NCBI GenBank assembly: GCA_022825235.1
Contig: JAJDYI010000015.1
Location: 49,354-113,353, forward strand
Source: Alphaproteobacteria bacterium
Lineage (GTDB): Bacteria > Pseudomonadota > Alphaproteobacteria > TMED109
Direction of reading: 5' to 3'
DNA length: 64,000 bases
Below the pieces are notes generated by a model that saw only the letters and a program-made list of their open reading frames with translations, did no database searches and was not told the DNA's origin. Shown here in pieces: positions 1 through 8,504 of this stretch. Within the stretch, counting starts at the first letter, position 1. Each line of letters starts with the position of its first letter. Made by a program: the position numbers and the translations under genes.

Positions 1-411
1 GGTCTCACCGCCCAACAGACTCTGCATCTGATCAACGACCTGCTTCTGATTGGCAGCGAAGGCATCGATGCTGTGTTCCACGTAGGAACGGAACTGCGGG
101 CCGAAGCCGGCGTCGTAAGCCTGCAAGACCTGCCGCAGGTAGTTCAGGGGCAGCATGTTGTGCCCCTTGGTCTCCTCCTCGGAAATGATCTGCGCGAGCA
201 CTGAGCACGTCAGGTCCCGGCCGGTCTTGGCGTCCTCCACCACAAAGGCCTCACCTCGCTTGACCATGGTGTGGAGGTCGTCGAGCGTCACGAAGCTCGC
301 GGTATCGGTGTTGTAGAGACGCCGATTGGCGTACTTCCGGATGACGGTGGGCTGGACATCGCTCGACGATTCGGTCGCCGAAGTCCCGGCCGGCTTGTGT
401 CCTTGGTGCAT
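1..411 (-). CDS. phaR: PhaR, polyhydroxyalkanoate synthesis repressor (3' end outside window)
   Basis: PhaR binds nascent PHA granules and, when free, represses the phasin gene and often itself. The visible 137 codons contain the N-terminal PHB/PHA accumulation regulator DNA-binding motif (KYANRRLYNTDTASFVTLDD) followed by the conserved segment VVEDAKTGRDLT and the SEEETKG...LRQVLQAYDAGFGPQFRSY region that binds PHB. The ATG at 409-411 lies in frame 17 codons before the VQPTVIRKYAN start of the conserved domain; a slightly shorter form is possible. It is divergent from phaP, and the shared intergenic region carries palindromes expected for PhaR (654-664, 705-719). The C-terminus runs off the left edge. 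Confidence 0.95.
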   Translation of the reverse strand, partial: MHQGHKPAGTSATESSSDVQPTVIRKYANRRLYNTDTASFVTLDDLHTMVKRGEAFVVEDAKTGRDLTCSVLAQIISEEETKGHNMLPLNYLRQVLQAYDAGFGPQFRSYVEHSIDAFAANQKQVVDQMQSLLGGET

Positions 412-653
412 GCAAGGCTCCGGAGAGGGAAGCGACGGCATGATGAACAGTTGGATTATGCACTGCGGAATCTGTCGACGGCAACCGGAACCCGTCCAAC
501 ACACCAAGGGAAGTCATTCCGCACGCTGTTCCGCCGCCAGTGCCAAACTGCAGGCCCCTTCGGCACAGGCATGCCAGGCAACGGCTTCGACCTGTCGCTT
601 CCCGGGCCGGACCGTGGCGGAGCCCCGCCGTCCGTCCGCTTATGAAAGACGCA

Positions 654-664
654 TTGCAGCGCAA
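654..664. promoter_or_regulatory. Putative PhaR operator 1 (upstream of phaP promoter)
   Basis: TTGCAGCGCAA is an imperfect palindrome (one mismatch in 5-base arms) 10 bases upstream of the phaP -35 hexamer. It resembles the better palindrome at 705-719 and the TGCA-rich sites known for alphaproteobacterial PhaR. Assignment to PhaR is inferred from its place between phaR and phaP. Confidence 0.5.
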
Positions 665-673
665 AAAAATCGC

Positions 674-702
674 TTGACAGGCTGTCTGGTCTTTCCTAAA
701 TT
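674..702 (+). promoter_or_regulatory. Sigma-70-type promoter of phaP
   Basis: TTGACA (674-679), a 17-base spacer and TAAATT (697-702) form a near-consensus promoter reading towards phaP. The predicted start point falls in the palindrome at 705-719, so a bound repressor would block initiation. This fits the strong but repressible expression usual for phasins. Confidence 0.75.
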
Positions 703-704
703 CT

Positions 705-719
705 TTTTGCAGTGCAAAA
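705..719. promoter_or_regulatory. Putative PhaR operator 2, overlapping phaP transcription start
   Basis: TTTTGCAGTGCAAAA is a perfect palindrome with 7-base arms around a single central base. It sits immediately downstream of the -10 hexamer of the phaP promoter. TGCA-containing palindromes are typical PhaR targets in alphaproteobacteria; identification here rests on position and similarity. Confidence 0.65.
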
Positions 720-785
720 TACTGGCTGCATTCGGCGGCCGGCCGCTCGAGATCCGGCAAGCCGGCCCGCCAAACGGAGAACACC

Positions 786-1307
786 ATGACTACCACCGAA
801 ACCCATTCCGGGAAGGTTGCCAGCGAAACGGCGGAGAAGATTGCCGCCGCCGGCAAGGAAACCCTCGAGACCGTCATGAAGATGGGAGCCGACGCGACTG
901 CGGAGAGCTACAAGAACGCCACCGCCTTCGGCAAGGAGCAGCTCCACATGGCCAGGGACAGCTACAGCAAGGCGACCGTGTACGGCAAGGACAACCTCGA
1001 CGCCATGTCCGAATCCGCCGCCGCGGTGGTCGCCGGCTGGGAAGCCTATTACGCAGGCGCGGTCGACTACGCCAAGAGCGCGATGGCCGAGCACATGGAC
1101 ATGGTGCAGCGGTTCCTGACGGTCAAGACTCCGCAGGAGCTCATGGACCTACAGGTTGAGGCCGCCAATCTGGCCGTCAACCGCGCCGTGGCCCAGTCGA
1201 CCAAGATGAACGCGATCGCTGCGGAGACGATGACCAAGGCGCTCGAGCCCATCAAGGGTCGAATCGACAGCACCGTCGAGGCGTTCGTCACACCCCGCGC
1301 GATCTGA
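786..1307 (+). CDS. phaP: Phasin family protein
   Basis: Phasins coat PHA granules and control their number and size. The 173-residue product is almost entirely amphipathic helix, rich in Ala, Lys, Glu and Met, without signal peptide or membrane segment. Residues about 40-150 match the phasin_2 pattern (AFGKEQLHMARDSYSKATVYGKDNLDAM, then an aromatic GWEAYYAGAVDYAKSAM block and LTVKTPQELMDLQ). The ATG is preceded by AACGGAGAACACC, a good ribosome-binding site. It is divergent from phaR and followed after 160 bases by phaB-phaC. Confidence 0.93.
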   Translation: MTTTETHSGKVASETAEKIAAAGKETLETVMKMGADATAESYKNATAFGKEQLHMARDSYSKATVYGKDNLDAMSESAAAVVAGWEAYYAGAVDYAKSAMAEHMDMVQRFLTVKTPQELMDLQVEAANLAVNRAVAQSTKMNAIAAETMTKALEPIKGRIDSTVEAFVTPRAI

Positions 1308-1467
1308 CGCGGGACCCTGACCGTTCCCGGGGTGAGCCATTCGAGGGGCATGGCGCCGTAGGCGTCATGTCCTTCCTCCAGGGCAGCTTCCTACCTAGAC
1401 TTCGGATGAAGCACCCAACCCAGCAAATGCCCTGGTCAGACCGACATTTCATGAACAGGGGCAAACC

Positions 1468-2190
1468 ATGAGCAGAGTTGCTCTCGTGACCGGTGGAACC
1501 CGGGGAATTGGCGCCGCCACCGCCATTGCCCTCAAGGCCGAGGGGTACACCGTTGTCGCCGTCTACGGGCGAGACGGCGAGAAGGCCAAGCTCTTCCACG
1601 ACGAGACCGGGATCCCCGTCTACAAGTGGGACGTATCGGATTTCGAGGCCTGCCAGGCCGGGGTCGCCCAGGTGGAAGCCGATCAGGGTCCGGTCGAGGT
1701 CCTGGTCAACAACGCCGGCATCACCCGCGACGCCACCATGCACCGCATGAACTACGACCAGTGGCGCCAGGTCATCGAGACCAACATCGGTTCATGCTTC
1801 AACATGTCTCGGGCCGTCATCGTCGGCATGCGAAAACGTAAGTTCGGCCGGATCGTCAACGTCGGCTCGATCAACGGCCAGGCCGGGCAATACGGCCAGG
1901 TCAACTACGCTGCGGCCAAGTCGGGAATCCACGGATTCACCAAGGCGCTCGCGCAGGAAGGCGCCGCCCATGGGATCACCGTCAACGCGATTGCCCCGGG
2001 ATACATCGACACGGAGATGGTCGCCGCAGTGCCGGGCGATATCCTGGAAAAGATCGTGCAGCGCATTCCGGTAGGGCGCCTCGGCAAGGCAGAGGAAATC
2101 GCCCGCGCCATCACATTCCTCGCTGCCGACGAAGCCGGCTTCATCACGGGATCCACGCTGTCGGTCAACGGCGGCCAGCACATGTACTGA
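1468..2190 (+). CDS. phaB: Acetoacetyl-CoA reductase (NADPH-dependent SDR)
   Basis: Reduces acetoacetyl-CoA to (R)-3-hydroxybutyryl-CoA, the monomer used by PhaC. The 240-residue protein has classical SDR features: cofactor loop GGTRGIG (residues 9-15), NNAG (81-84), catalytic Ser134 in NVGSINGQ, Tyr147 and Lys151 in YAAAKSG, and the C-terminal GSTLSVNGGQHMY typical of PhaB. An RBS (CAGGGGCAAACC) precedes the ATG. Only 8 bases separate it from phaC, so the two are cotranscribed. No beta-ketothiolase (phaA) is in the window. Confidence 0.95.
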   Translation: MSRVALVTGGTRGIGAATAIALKAEGYTVVAVYGRDGEKAKLFHDETGIPVYKWDVSDFEACQAGVAQVEADQGPVEVLVNNAGITRDATMHRMNYDQWRQVIETNIGSCFNMSRAVIVGMRKRKFGRIVNVGSINGQAGQYGQVNYAAAKSGIHGFTKALAQEGAAHGITVNAIAPGYIDTEMVAAVPGDILEKIVQRIPVGRLGKAEEIARAITFLAADEAGFITGSTLSVNGGQHMY

Positions 2191-2198
2191 GGACGGCC

Positions 2199-3992
2199 AT
2201 GTCACCAAGCAATCCGAACGGACCGACGACGGACTTCACGGAAATTGCCGAAGCCCTGGGCAAGGCGGCAGCACAGTTCCAGGCGAACTGGGTGGACTGG
2301 ATGTCGTCCTTCGCCCAGCCGGGAGGCGAAGGGTCCGAACCGAAGGGCGGCCTCGCACCGCTGCCCCCGGATCTGACCGACATCCGGTTCGATCCCTCCA
2401 AGATCATGATGCGGCAGCTGGAGCTTTGGCGCGATTACCAGTCGCTCTGGCTGAGCACGACCGCGCGCATGATCGGACAGGATGCACAGCCCGTGATCGA
2501 GCCCGAGACGGGCGACCTTCGCTTCAGGGACGCGGAGTGGACCAGCAATCCCGTCTTCGACTTCATCAAGCAATCGTATCTCCTGAACGCGCGCTGGCTG
2601 CGTCAGGCGGTCGCCGAGGTCGACGGACTGGATGCCGACTCGGCCCGGAAACTCGAGTTCTTCGGGCGGGCGATCGTGGATGCCATGTCACCGACCAACT
2701 TCGCGCTAACCAATCCGCAAGTGCTCCGGGAAGTGGCGGAAACCAAGGGTGAAAATCTTGTCCGCGGCATGCAGAACCTGAGCGACGACCTCCGGGAGGG
2801 ACGCGACGGGTTGCGCCCTCAGCACACGGACATGACGGCCTTCGAGGTCGGGAAGAACATCGCCACCAGTCCGGGGAGCGTCGTCCATCAGACGCCGCTG
2901 ATGCAGCTCATTCAGTACGCACCCAGCACCGAGAAGGTCCACAAGAAACCATTGCTGATCGTGCCGCCGTGGATCAACAAGTTCTACATCCTCGATCTCA
3001 AGCCGGAGAATTCGTTCGTCCGCTGGGCCACCGAACAGGGGTACACCGTCTTCATGATCTCCTGGGTCAATCCGGACGAGCGCCACGCCGACAAGAGCTT
3101 CGACGACTACGTCCGGGACGGGATCTTCGCGGCCCTGGACGGAATCGAGCAGGCCACCGGCGAGAAGCAGGTCACCGCCATCGGCTATTGCATCGGCGGG
3201 ACGCTGCTGACGGCTACCCTCGCCCGCATGGCCGCTACCGACGATGACCGGATAACCGCCGCGACGTTCTTTGCCGCCCAGGCGGATTTCGAGAATGCGG
3301 GCGACCTGCGGGTCTTTACCGACAAGTCCCAGGTCGACCTGCTGGAAGACCAGGTGCGGGCGAAGGGCTACCTCGACGGCGCCCAGATGGCCGGCACCTT
3401 CAATTCCCTCAGGGCGAACGACCTCATTTGGTACTTCGTCATCAACAACTACCTGCTGGGCAAGGAACCCCCAGTCTTCGACCTGCTGTACTGGAACGCG
3501 GATTCGACCCGGTTCCCGGCCCAGCTCCTGATGGATTACCTGCGCAGCATGTACCAGCGGAACGCCCTGGCGCAGAAAGGCCAGTTCAAGCTGCTGGGAA
3601 CGCCCCTCGACCTGAGCGCGATCAAGGTTCCCGTCTACATTCAAGCGAGCGTCGAAGACCACATCGCCCCGGCCGAATCCGTGTTCAAGCTCAATCACCT
3701 GTTTGGCGGGCCGAAGCGGTTTGTCCTCGCCGGGGCCGGGCACATCGCCGGGGTGGTCAATCCGCCCGCAAAACAGAAGTACCAGCACTGGCTGAACACC
3801 CGGCGCAAGTCGTATCCGACGTTCGATGCATGGCGCGAGGATGCCGAGGAACAGCCGGGCTCGTGGTGGCCGGACTGGGACAAATGGCTGTCTCGCAAGT
3901 CGGGCCCCAAGGTCGCGGCCCGGACCGTCGGCGCAGGCGCGGCAGGGATCCTCGAACCTGCGCCCGGCAGCTACGTTCAGGTACGCAGCTGA
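2199..3992 (+). CDS. phaC: Class I polyhydroxyalkanoate synthase
   Basis: Polymerises (R)-3-hydroxyacyl-CoA into PHA at the granule surface. At 597 residues it has normal class I length. The N-terminal ~230 residues match the PhaC N-terminal domain (the SNPVF, AMSPTNFALTNP and GENLVRGMQN segments). The alpha/beta-hydrolase core contains the modified lipase box GYCIGG with nucleophile Cys331, general-base Asp487 in SVEDHIAP and His515 in AGAGHIAGVVNPP. The conserved Trp-rich C-terminus (GSWWPDWDKWL) is present. Class I synthases need no PhaE/PhaR subunit, which fits the lack of one here. Confidence 0.97.
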   Translation: MSPSNPNGPTTDFTEIAEALGKAAAQFQANWVDWMSSFAQPGGEGSEPKGGLAPLPPDLTDIRFDPSKIMMRQLELWRDYQSLWLSTTARMIGQDAQPVIEPETGDLRFRDAEWTSNPVFDFIKQSYLLNARWLRQAVAEVDGLDADSARKLEFFGRAIVDAMSPTNFALTNPQVLREVAETKGENLVRGMQNLSDDLREGRDGLRPQHTDMTAFEVGKNIATSPGSVVHQTPLMQLIQYAPSTEKVHKKPLLIVPPWINKFYILDLKPENSFVRWATEQGYTVFMISWVNPDERHADKSFDDYVRDGIFAALDGIEQATGEKQVTAIGYCIGGTLLTATLARMAATDDDRITAATFFAAQADFENAGDLRVFTDKSQVDLLEDQVRAKGYLDGAQMAGTFNSLRANDLIWYFVINNYLLGKEPPVFDLLYWNADSTRFPAQLLMDYLRSMYQRNALAQKGQFKLLGTPLDLSAIKVPVYIQASVEDHIAPAESVFKLNHLFGGPKRFVLAGAGHIAGVVNPPAKQKYQHWLNTRRKSYPTFDAWREDAEEQPGSWWPDWDKWLSRKSGPKVAARTVGAGAAGILEPAPGSYVQVRS

Positions 3993-4030
3993 CGGACGCG
4001 CAAGCGGGCGACGCCAGAAGGACGACCGGC

Positions 4031-4285
4031 ATGAAAATCACGATCGACATCGAATGCTCGCCTGAAGAGGCCCGGCAGTTTTTCGGATTTCCCGAAGTAC
4101 AGAAGCTCCAGCAGGCGGCGATGGCAGCCGTCCAGGAACGCATGACCGAACAGGTCAAGTCGATGGACCCCGAGGCGTTGATGAAGGCCTGGCTGCCCAC
4201 CGGGATGCAGGGATGGGAAGACGTGCGTAAGGCCTTCATGCAGGGCTTTGCCAGCGGAGCCGGAAAGGGTCCGGATCAGCCGTGA
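4031..4285 (+). CDS. Small conserved protein downstream of phaC (DUF6489-like)
   Basis: An 84-residue soluble protein beginning MKITIDIECSPEEARQFFG, followed by helices rich in Gln, Met and Ala and ending in a Gly-rich tail. I believe this is the DUF6489-type family often found in alphaproteobacteria near PHA genes; its function is not known. The N-terminus reads as a short beta-strand, the rest as an amphipathic helix that could contact granules or PhaC. It lies 38 bases after phaC on the same strand and is probably in the same transcript. Confidence 0.75.
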   Translation: MKITIDIECSPEEARQFFGFPEVQKLQQAAMAAVQERMTEQVKSMDPEALMKAWLPTGMQGWEDVRKAFMQGFASGAGKGPDQP

Positions 4286-4467
4286 TCAGGCAGGTCCGGC
4301 TGAGCAGCTCCCGGGCCGCACGCCCCCTGTCCGGGCCATCCATTCCCGCACGCCTACATGGGCCGGACGGGTCCGTGCAGCGTGAACCCCGCGTTGTTGC
4401 AACTGCGCCGGTTTGCTAGGTTTTCGACCGGACTGGCCGCGTAGCGCCGGAGTTGGGGTCGTGCACT

Positions 4468-4596
4468 ATGGCTCAAGAGATCGACGCAGATTACGAAGCT
4501 CACAGAAAGACCTGGCACAATTTCGTACGGCTCACGATCTACACCACCGTCGGTGTGATCGTGCTGCTCGTGCTGATGGCGCTGTTCCTAGTCTGA
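4468..4596 (+). CDS. aa3-type cytochrome c oxidase subunit IV
   Basis: A 42-residue protein (MAQEIDADYEAHRKTWHNF...). A short acidic N-terminal region and a Y-x2-H-x3-W-x2-F block lead into one membrane helix (about residues 20-41). This matches the single-helix bacterial aa3 COX subunit IV known from alphaproteobacterial oxidases. The protein packs beside the catalytic subunit and is not catalytic. The other cox genes are not nearby, so it is an orphan here. The gene ends in TGA at 4594-4596, against a possible lipoprotein gene. Confidence 0.8.
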   Translation: MAQEIDADYEAHRKTWHNFVRLTIYTTVGVIVLLVLMALFLV

Positions 4597-4625
4597 CCCA
4601 CCGAGTTGACCTTATTGCCGCCGCC

Positions 4626-4784
4626 ATGACCGTCGTGGCGGTGAGCGTGGCTGCTTGCGCCACATACCCCGAGCCCGGTGGCTTCAATCCTGTCAAGCTG
4701 CTCTGCTCGGGCGACTACGACGTGGAGCAGGGACGCTGCACTGTCCCCGTCGACTTGGGGCTGGGGCCGGAACCGACGTCGTGA
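4626..4784 (+). CDS. Small putative lipoprotein
   Basis: A 52-residue reading frame with a hydrophobic start and the lipobox-like VSVAAC, then CATYPEPGGFNP and a short Cys-containing tail. The first Met gives a signal sequence with no positive charge. A CTG at 4593, overlapping the TGA of the preceding gene, would add residues THRVDLIAAA including an Arg and make a more normal lipoprotein signal. The TGA overlaps the GTG start of the following aldolase gene (GTGA), which supports real translation. Function unknown. Confidence 0.5.
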   Translation: MTVVAVSVAACATYPEPGGFNPVKLLCSGDYDVEQGRCTVPVDLGLGPEPTS

Positions 4785-5428
4785 CCGAACTCACTGAGCG
4801 CCTTGAGAAACTCTACTCGGCGGTGGTCTACGACACCATGACCTCAGCCGGGCTCCACGATCGCGCGCTGCCACCCGGGATCACGAGCCTGTATCCCGGG
4901 CGGAAGGTGGCAGGGCCCGTCTGGACCCTCTCCGGATCCCCGCGCGATGGCGTATCGATTGACGACACGCTCATGTCATGGACGGGCTTCCTCTCCGCCG
5001 CGCCCGCCGGTCAGGTCATCGTCTGCCAACCGAATGACAGTTCGATCGCGCACATGGGCGAACTCTCGGCCGAGACCTTGCAGTTGCGGGGGATTCGAGG
5101 GTACGTCGTCGATGGAGGCTGCCGGGATGTCGAGCGTGTCAACGAGCTCGGATTCCCGGTCTTTTGTCGCTACGCCACGCCGGCCGATGTCGGTGCGCGT
5201 TGGATGGTGGATTCGATGGGTGAGCCCATCGAGATCGGCGGTCTGACCGTCCAATCCGGTGACTACGTTCTGGGGGATGCCGACGGGGTTGTGGTGATTC
5301 CGGCCGCTGCCGTTGCCGAGATCGTCGCGGAGGCCGAACGGGTGGCCAACACCGAGGATGCGCTGCGCGAAGCCATTCGCCAGGGCGAGGATCCTCAGGA
5401 AGCCTACAAGCGATACCGGGTGTTCTGA
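4781..5428 (+). CDS. RraA-like / 4-hydroxy-4-methyl-2-oxoglutarate aldolase family protein
   Basis: A 215-residue member of the RraA/HMG-aldolase fold. Members either cleave HMG or oxaloacetate with a divalent metal or, in enterobacteria, bind RNase E. The metal/substrate region has the family spacing: GELSAETLQLRGIRGYVVDGG, then CRDVERV with the conserved Arg-Asp pair. The extended C-terminus (residues about 150-215) is more like the aldolase/hydratase subgroup than E. coli RraA, so an enzyme is more likely than an RNase E regulator. The GTG start overlaps the preceding TGA; only 3 bases separate the stop from the next gene, an SDR. Confidence 0.85.
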   Translation: MTELTERLEKLYSAVVYDTMTSAGLHDRALPPGITSLYPGRKVAGPVWTLSGSPRDGVSIDDTLMSWTGFLSAAPAGQVIVCQPNDSSIAHMGELSAETLQLRGIRGYVVDGGCRDVERVNELGFPVFCRYATPADVGARWMVDSMGEPIEIGGLTVQSGDYVLGDADGVVVIPAAAVAEIVAEAERVANTEDALREAIRQGEDPQEAYKRYRVF

Positions 5429-5431
5429 GCG

Positions 5432-6241
5432 ATGGCCCACGTACCAGCCCCACCTTCTGCATCCGCCTTTTCGGCGCTTGATCTCTTCCGGGTCGACGGA
5501 CAGACCGCAATCGTGACTGGCGGCGCCAATGGGATCGGCCGTATTGCTTGCCTCGCCCTCGCCGAAGCCGGCGCCCATGTCGCAGTGACCGATATCGATC
5601 GCGACGCGGCAGAACGGACAGCGACCGAGCTTCGCAGCGCCGGGCGGGAAGCGTCGGCACACCATCTCGATGTCACGGTTGAGCGCGAGATCGCGGAGGT
5701 GTTCGAGGCCATCCGCAGCGCCACCGGCCGGATCGACATTTTGGTCAACAACGTCGGCCGCAGCCCCCGCATGGCCACCACGGAGATCCAGCTTGAGACG
5801 TGGGAGGAAGTCCTGCGCCTCAATCAGACCTCCATGTTCCTGTGCTGCCGAGAGGCTGCGCACGCCATGCTCGAGCAGAAAAGCGGCGCCATCGTCAACA
5901 TTTCCTCGATCATGGGCGTCACGGGCGGCGGGGCCGCCCCCAACCTGCCCTACCATGCGACGAAAGGCGCGGTCGTCAACATGACGCGCTCGCTTGCATG
6001 CGAATGGGCCAGCCACGGAATCCGGGTCAACGCGATCGGGCCAACCTACGTAAAGACCGATCTGACGCGGCCGCTGCTGGAACAGCCAGAACGGGTGGCC
6101 TACATCGAATCGTGCACCCCGCTCGGACGCTTTGCCGAGGTGTCGGAAATGGCCGGCGGCATCCTGTACCTTGCCTCTCCCGCCGCCAGCATGGTGACCG
6201 GCCATCTCCTGATGATCGATGGTGGCTGGACCGCAATCTGA
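5432..6241 (+). CDS. SDR family oxidoreductase
   Basis: A 269-residue classical short-chain dehydrogenase. It has the cofactor loop GGANGIGR (about 30-37), an acidic Asp after beta2 (VTDID, suggesting NAD rather than NADP), NNVG, the catalytic Ser in NISSIMG, YHATKG with Tyr and Lys, and a C-terminal GHLLMIDGGWTAI. It resembles gluconate/3-oxoacyl type SDRs; the substrate cannot be read. With the RraA-like aldolase 3 bases upstream it may form a short sugar-acid or hydroxy-acid pathway unit. Confidence 0.88.
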   Translation: MAHVPAPPSASAFSALDLFRVDGQTAIVTGGANGIGRIACLALAEAGAHVAVTDIDRDAAERTATELRSAGREASAHHLDVTVEREIAEVFEAIRSATGRIDILVNNVGRSPRMATTEIQLETWEEVLRLNQTSMFLCCREAAHAMLEQKSGAIVNISSIMGVTGGGAAPNLPYHATKGAVVNMTRSLACEWASHGIRVNAIGPTYVKTDLTRPLLEQPERVAYIESCTPLGRFAEVSEMAGGILYLASPAASMVTGHLLMIDGGWTAI

Positions 6242-6276
6242 GGTCTGCGTCGACGGCCGTAGGGCCCGTTAGGCCT

Positions 6277-8496
6277 GTGAATCCAACCTTCAGCCTTCGT
6301 CACCGGGTTCCCGAACCCGCCAACGGGGACGATCGCGGCGATGGCCTCAATCAGGAGCAGCGCCGGGCCGTCGAGGCCGGCGACGGACCCTTGCTGGTGC
6401 TTTCGGGTGCCGGAACCGGCAAGACGCGCGTGCTCACGATGCGGGTCGCGCACCTGCTCGCCACGGGGCGGGCGCGGCCTTCGGAACTCCTGGTGGTGAC
6501 GTTCACCAACAAGGCCGCACGGGAGATGCGGAGTCGCGTCGAGGCCCTGACGGGCCACGCCCTGTCAGGCTGGTGGCTCGGCACCTTTCACGCGCTTGGT
6601 GCAAGAATCCTCAGAAGGCACGCGCAACTGGTTGAGCTGAATTCCGACTACGCGATTCTGGACACTGACGACCAGAAACGCGTCATCAAGCAGGTTCTCA
6701 CCGCCAACAACATCGACCCCAAGCGCTGGCCGCCGGACAAGTTGCTCTATTCGATCGATCGGTGGAAGAACCTCGGCCTGACCCCTGAACGGGCCGACCA
6801 CGAAGGCAAGGCATTCGCAGGCGGGCGTGGCCTGGAGCTCTACGCCGCGTACCAGCGCCGATTGCAGGAACTGAACGCGACCGACTTTGGCGACCTGCTG
6901 CTGCACAACCTGACCCTGTTCCAAGACACGCAGATCCTCGAGAAATGGCAGGCCCGGTTCCGTCACATTCTCGTGGACGAGTACCAGGACACCAATACGG
7001 CCCAGCACCTGTGGATCCGGCAGCTCGCCGGGACCCGCGGCAACGTGTGCGCCGTAGGCGACGAGGACCAGTCGATCTACGGCTGGCGGGGCGCGCAAGT
7101 CGGAAACATCCTGAGCTTTCAGGAAGATTTTCCCGCCGCGCAAGTCATCCGTCTCGAACAGAATTACCGCTCAACCGGTCATATCCTCGGTGCTGCCTCC
7201 GCCCTGATCGGCTGCAACCAAATGCGGCTCGGCAAGACGCTCTGGACCCAGGGAAGCGCCGGGGAGCCTGTACGCGTCCGGCAGGTTCACGACAGCGAAG
7301 AAGAGGCCCGCTTGATCAGCGACGAGATCGAGCTGCTCCGCCAGGAAGACACGTCGCTTGACAGGATCGCCGTCCTGCTCCGAACCACCGCGCTGATCCT
7401 GGGGTTCGAGGAACGGTTTCTCAAGATCGGCCTCCCCTATCAGGTCGTTGGCGGTTTGCGCTTCTTCGAGCGCCAGGAAGTTCGTGATGCGGTGGCCTAT
7501 CTCCGGCTGGTCCAGCATGAACACGATGACCTGGCGCTTGAACGCATCATCAGCCGACCGCGGCGTGGCGTTGGGGCTACCACGTTTCGGAAGCTTGCGA
7601 GCGAGGCGAGGCAACGGGCCACATCCATCGAGGCCGCGAGCCGCGCGCTGCTCGCAGCCGGGCAGGTTCGCGGGACCGCTCGGGGCGGCCTGCGTGAACT
7701 TTTCCGATCACTGGACCGCTGGCGGGAACTGGCTCGGGACCAGAAACCGCATGAACTGGCGGAGACCGTCCTCGAACAATCGGGTTACTTCGACATGCTG
7801 CGCCGAGACAGCCACGCGGACGCCGCAGGCCGGTACGAGAATCTGCAGGAACTGCTCAACGCGCTGCGGGACTTCGAACACCTGCAGGGCTTTCTCGAGC
7901 ATGTGGCGCTGGTGCACGACCGTGACGGGCCGGCCACAGAGCCGCGCGTCAGCCTGATGACCTTGCACGCCGCCAAGGGGCTCGAGTTTGATGTCGTATT
8001 CCTTCCTGCCTGGGAAGACGGCTTGTTTCCGCATGATCTTGCCGTGTTGGAAGGTGGCGACGAGGGGCTGGAAGAGGAACGTCGACTTGCCTACGTCGGC
8101 CTGACGCGCGCGCGCCGTGAAGCACGGATCTCATGGGCCAGCCGACGCCGGACGTTCGGGAACTGGGAAGATCGTCTCCCCTCCCGGTTCCTGCGCGAAC
8201 TGCCCGCGGAACACATCCCCATCGAGACGGCAGCGCAGGGCGCCTACGGCTGGCCCGGATCCTCCAATACGCGTTTTGGCGCCGACGGGCCCGTCGTCGA
8301 TCTCGGCCCGGAAGCGGTCCTGCCCCGGATGGACGGGCATGACCAGGGGTTTGCCGAGGGGCAGCGGGTCTTTCACGACAAGTACGGCTACGGCACCGTG
8401 ATCGCATGTGATGACGGCGACTTCGAGGTTCGGTTCGACAAGAGCAGCACAAGGATCATCATGGGCGACTACCTGCGGCCAGCCGAACGCGCCTGA
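6277..8496 (+). CDS. uvrD: UvrD/PcrA-type ATP-dependent DNA helicase (SF1A)
   Basis: A 739-residue 3'-5' helicase for nucleotide excision and mismatch repair. All SF1A motifs are visible: Q-motif LNQEQRRAV (24-32), Walker A GAGTGKTR (45-52), motif II VDEYQDTN, motif III VGDEDQSIYGWRGA, motif IV LEQNYRS, motif V MTLHAAKGLEFDVVFLP and motif VI RLAYVGLTRAR. The C-terminus has the small beta-barrel typical of UvrD/PcrA (VFHDKYGYGTV...FDKSSTRIIMGDYLRPA). The start is GTG at 6277, just before the Q-motif region; upstream in-frame sequence belongs to the SDR gene in another frame. prmA follows after 8 bases. Confidence 0.95.
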   Translation: MNPTFSLRHRVPEPANGDDRGDGLNQEQRRAVEAGDGPLLVLSGAGTGKTRVLTMRVAHLLATGRARPSELLVVTFTNKAAREMRSRVEALTGHALSGWWLGTFHALGARILRRHAQLVELNSDYAILDTDDQKRVIKQVLTANNIDPKRWPPDKLLYSIDRWKNLGLTPERADHEGKAFAGGRGLELYAAYQRRLQELNATDFGDLLLHNLTLFQDTQILEKWQARFRHILVDEYQDTNTAQHLWIRQLAGTRGNVCAVGDEDQSIYGWRGAQVGNILSFQEDFPAAQVIRLEQNYRSTGHILGAASALIGCNQMRLGKTLWTQGSAGEPVRVRQVHDSEEEARLISDEIELLRQEDTSLDRIAVLLRTTALILGFEERFLKIGLPYQVVGGLRFFERQEVRDAVAYLRLVQHEHDDLALERIISRPRRGVGATTFRKLASEARQRATSIEAASRALLAAGQVRGTARGGLRELFRSLDRWRELARDQKPHELAETVLEQSGYFDMLRRDSHADAAGRYENLQELLNALRDFEHLQGFLEHVALVHDRDGPATEPRVSLMTLHAAKGLEFDVVFLPAWEDGLFPHDLAVLEGGDEGLEEERRLAYVGLTRARREARISWASRRRTFGNWEDRLPSRFLRELPAEHIPIETAAQGAYGWPGSSNTRFGADGPVVDLGPEAVLPRMDGHDQGFAEGQRVFHDKYGYGTVIACDDGDFEVRFDKSSTRIIMGDYLRPAERA

Positions 8497-8504
8497 GCCG
8501 CGCG

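Noticed and set aside
2706..3788. 360-codon minus-strand frame inside phaC
   Set aside because: Shadow of phaC, whose catalytic residues are all present in the other frame.
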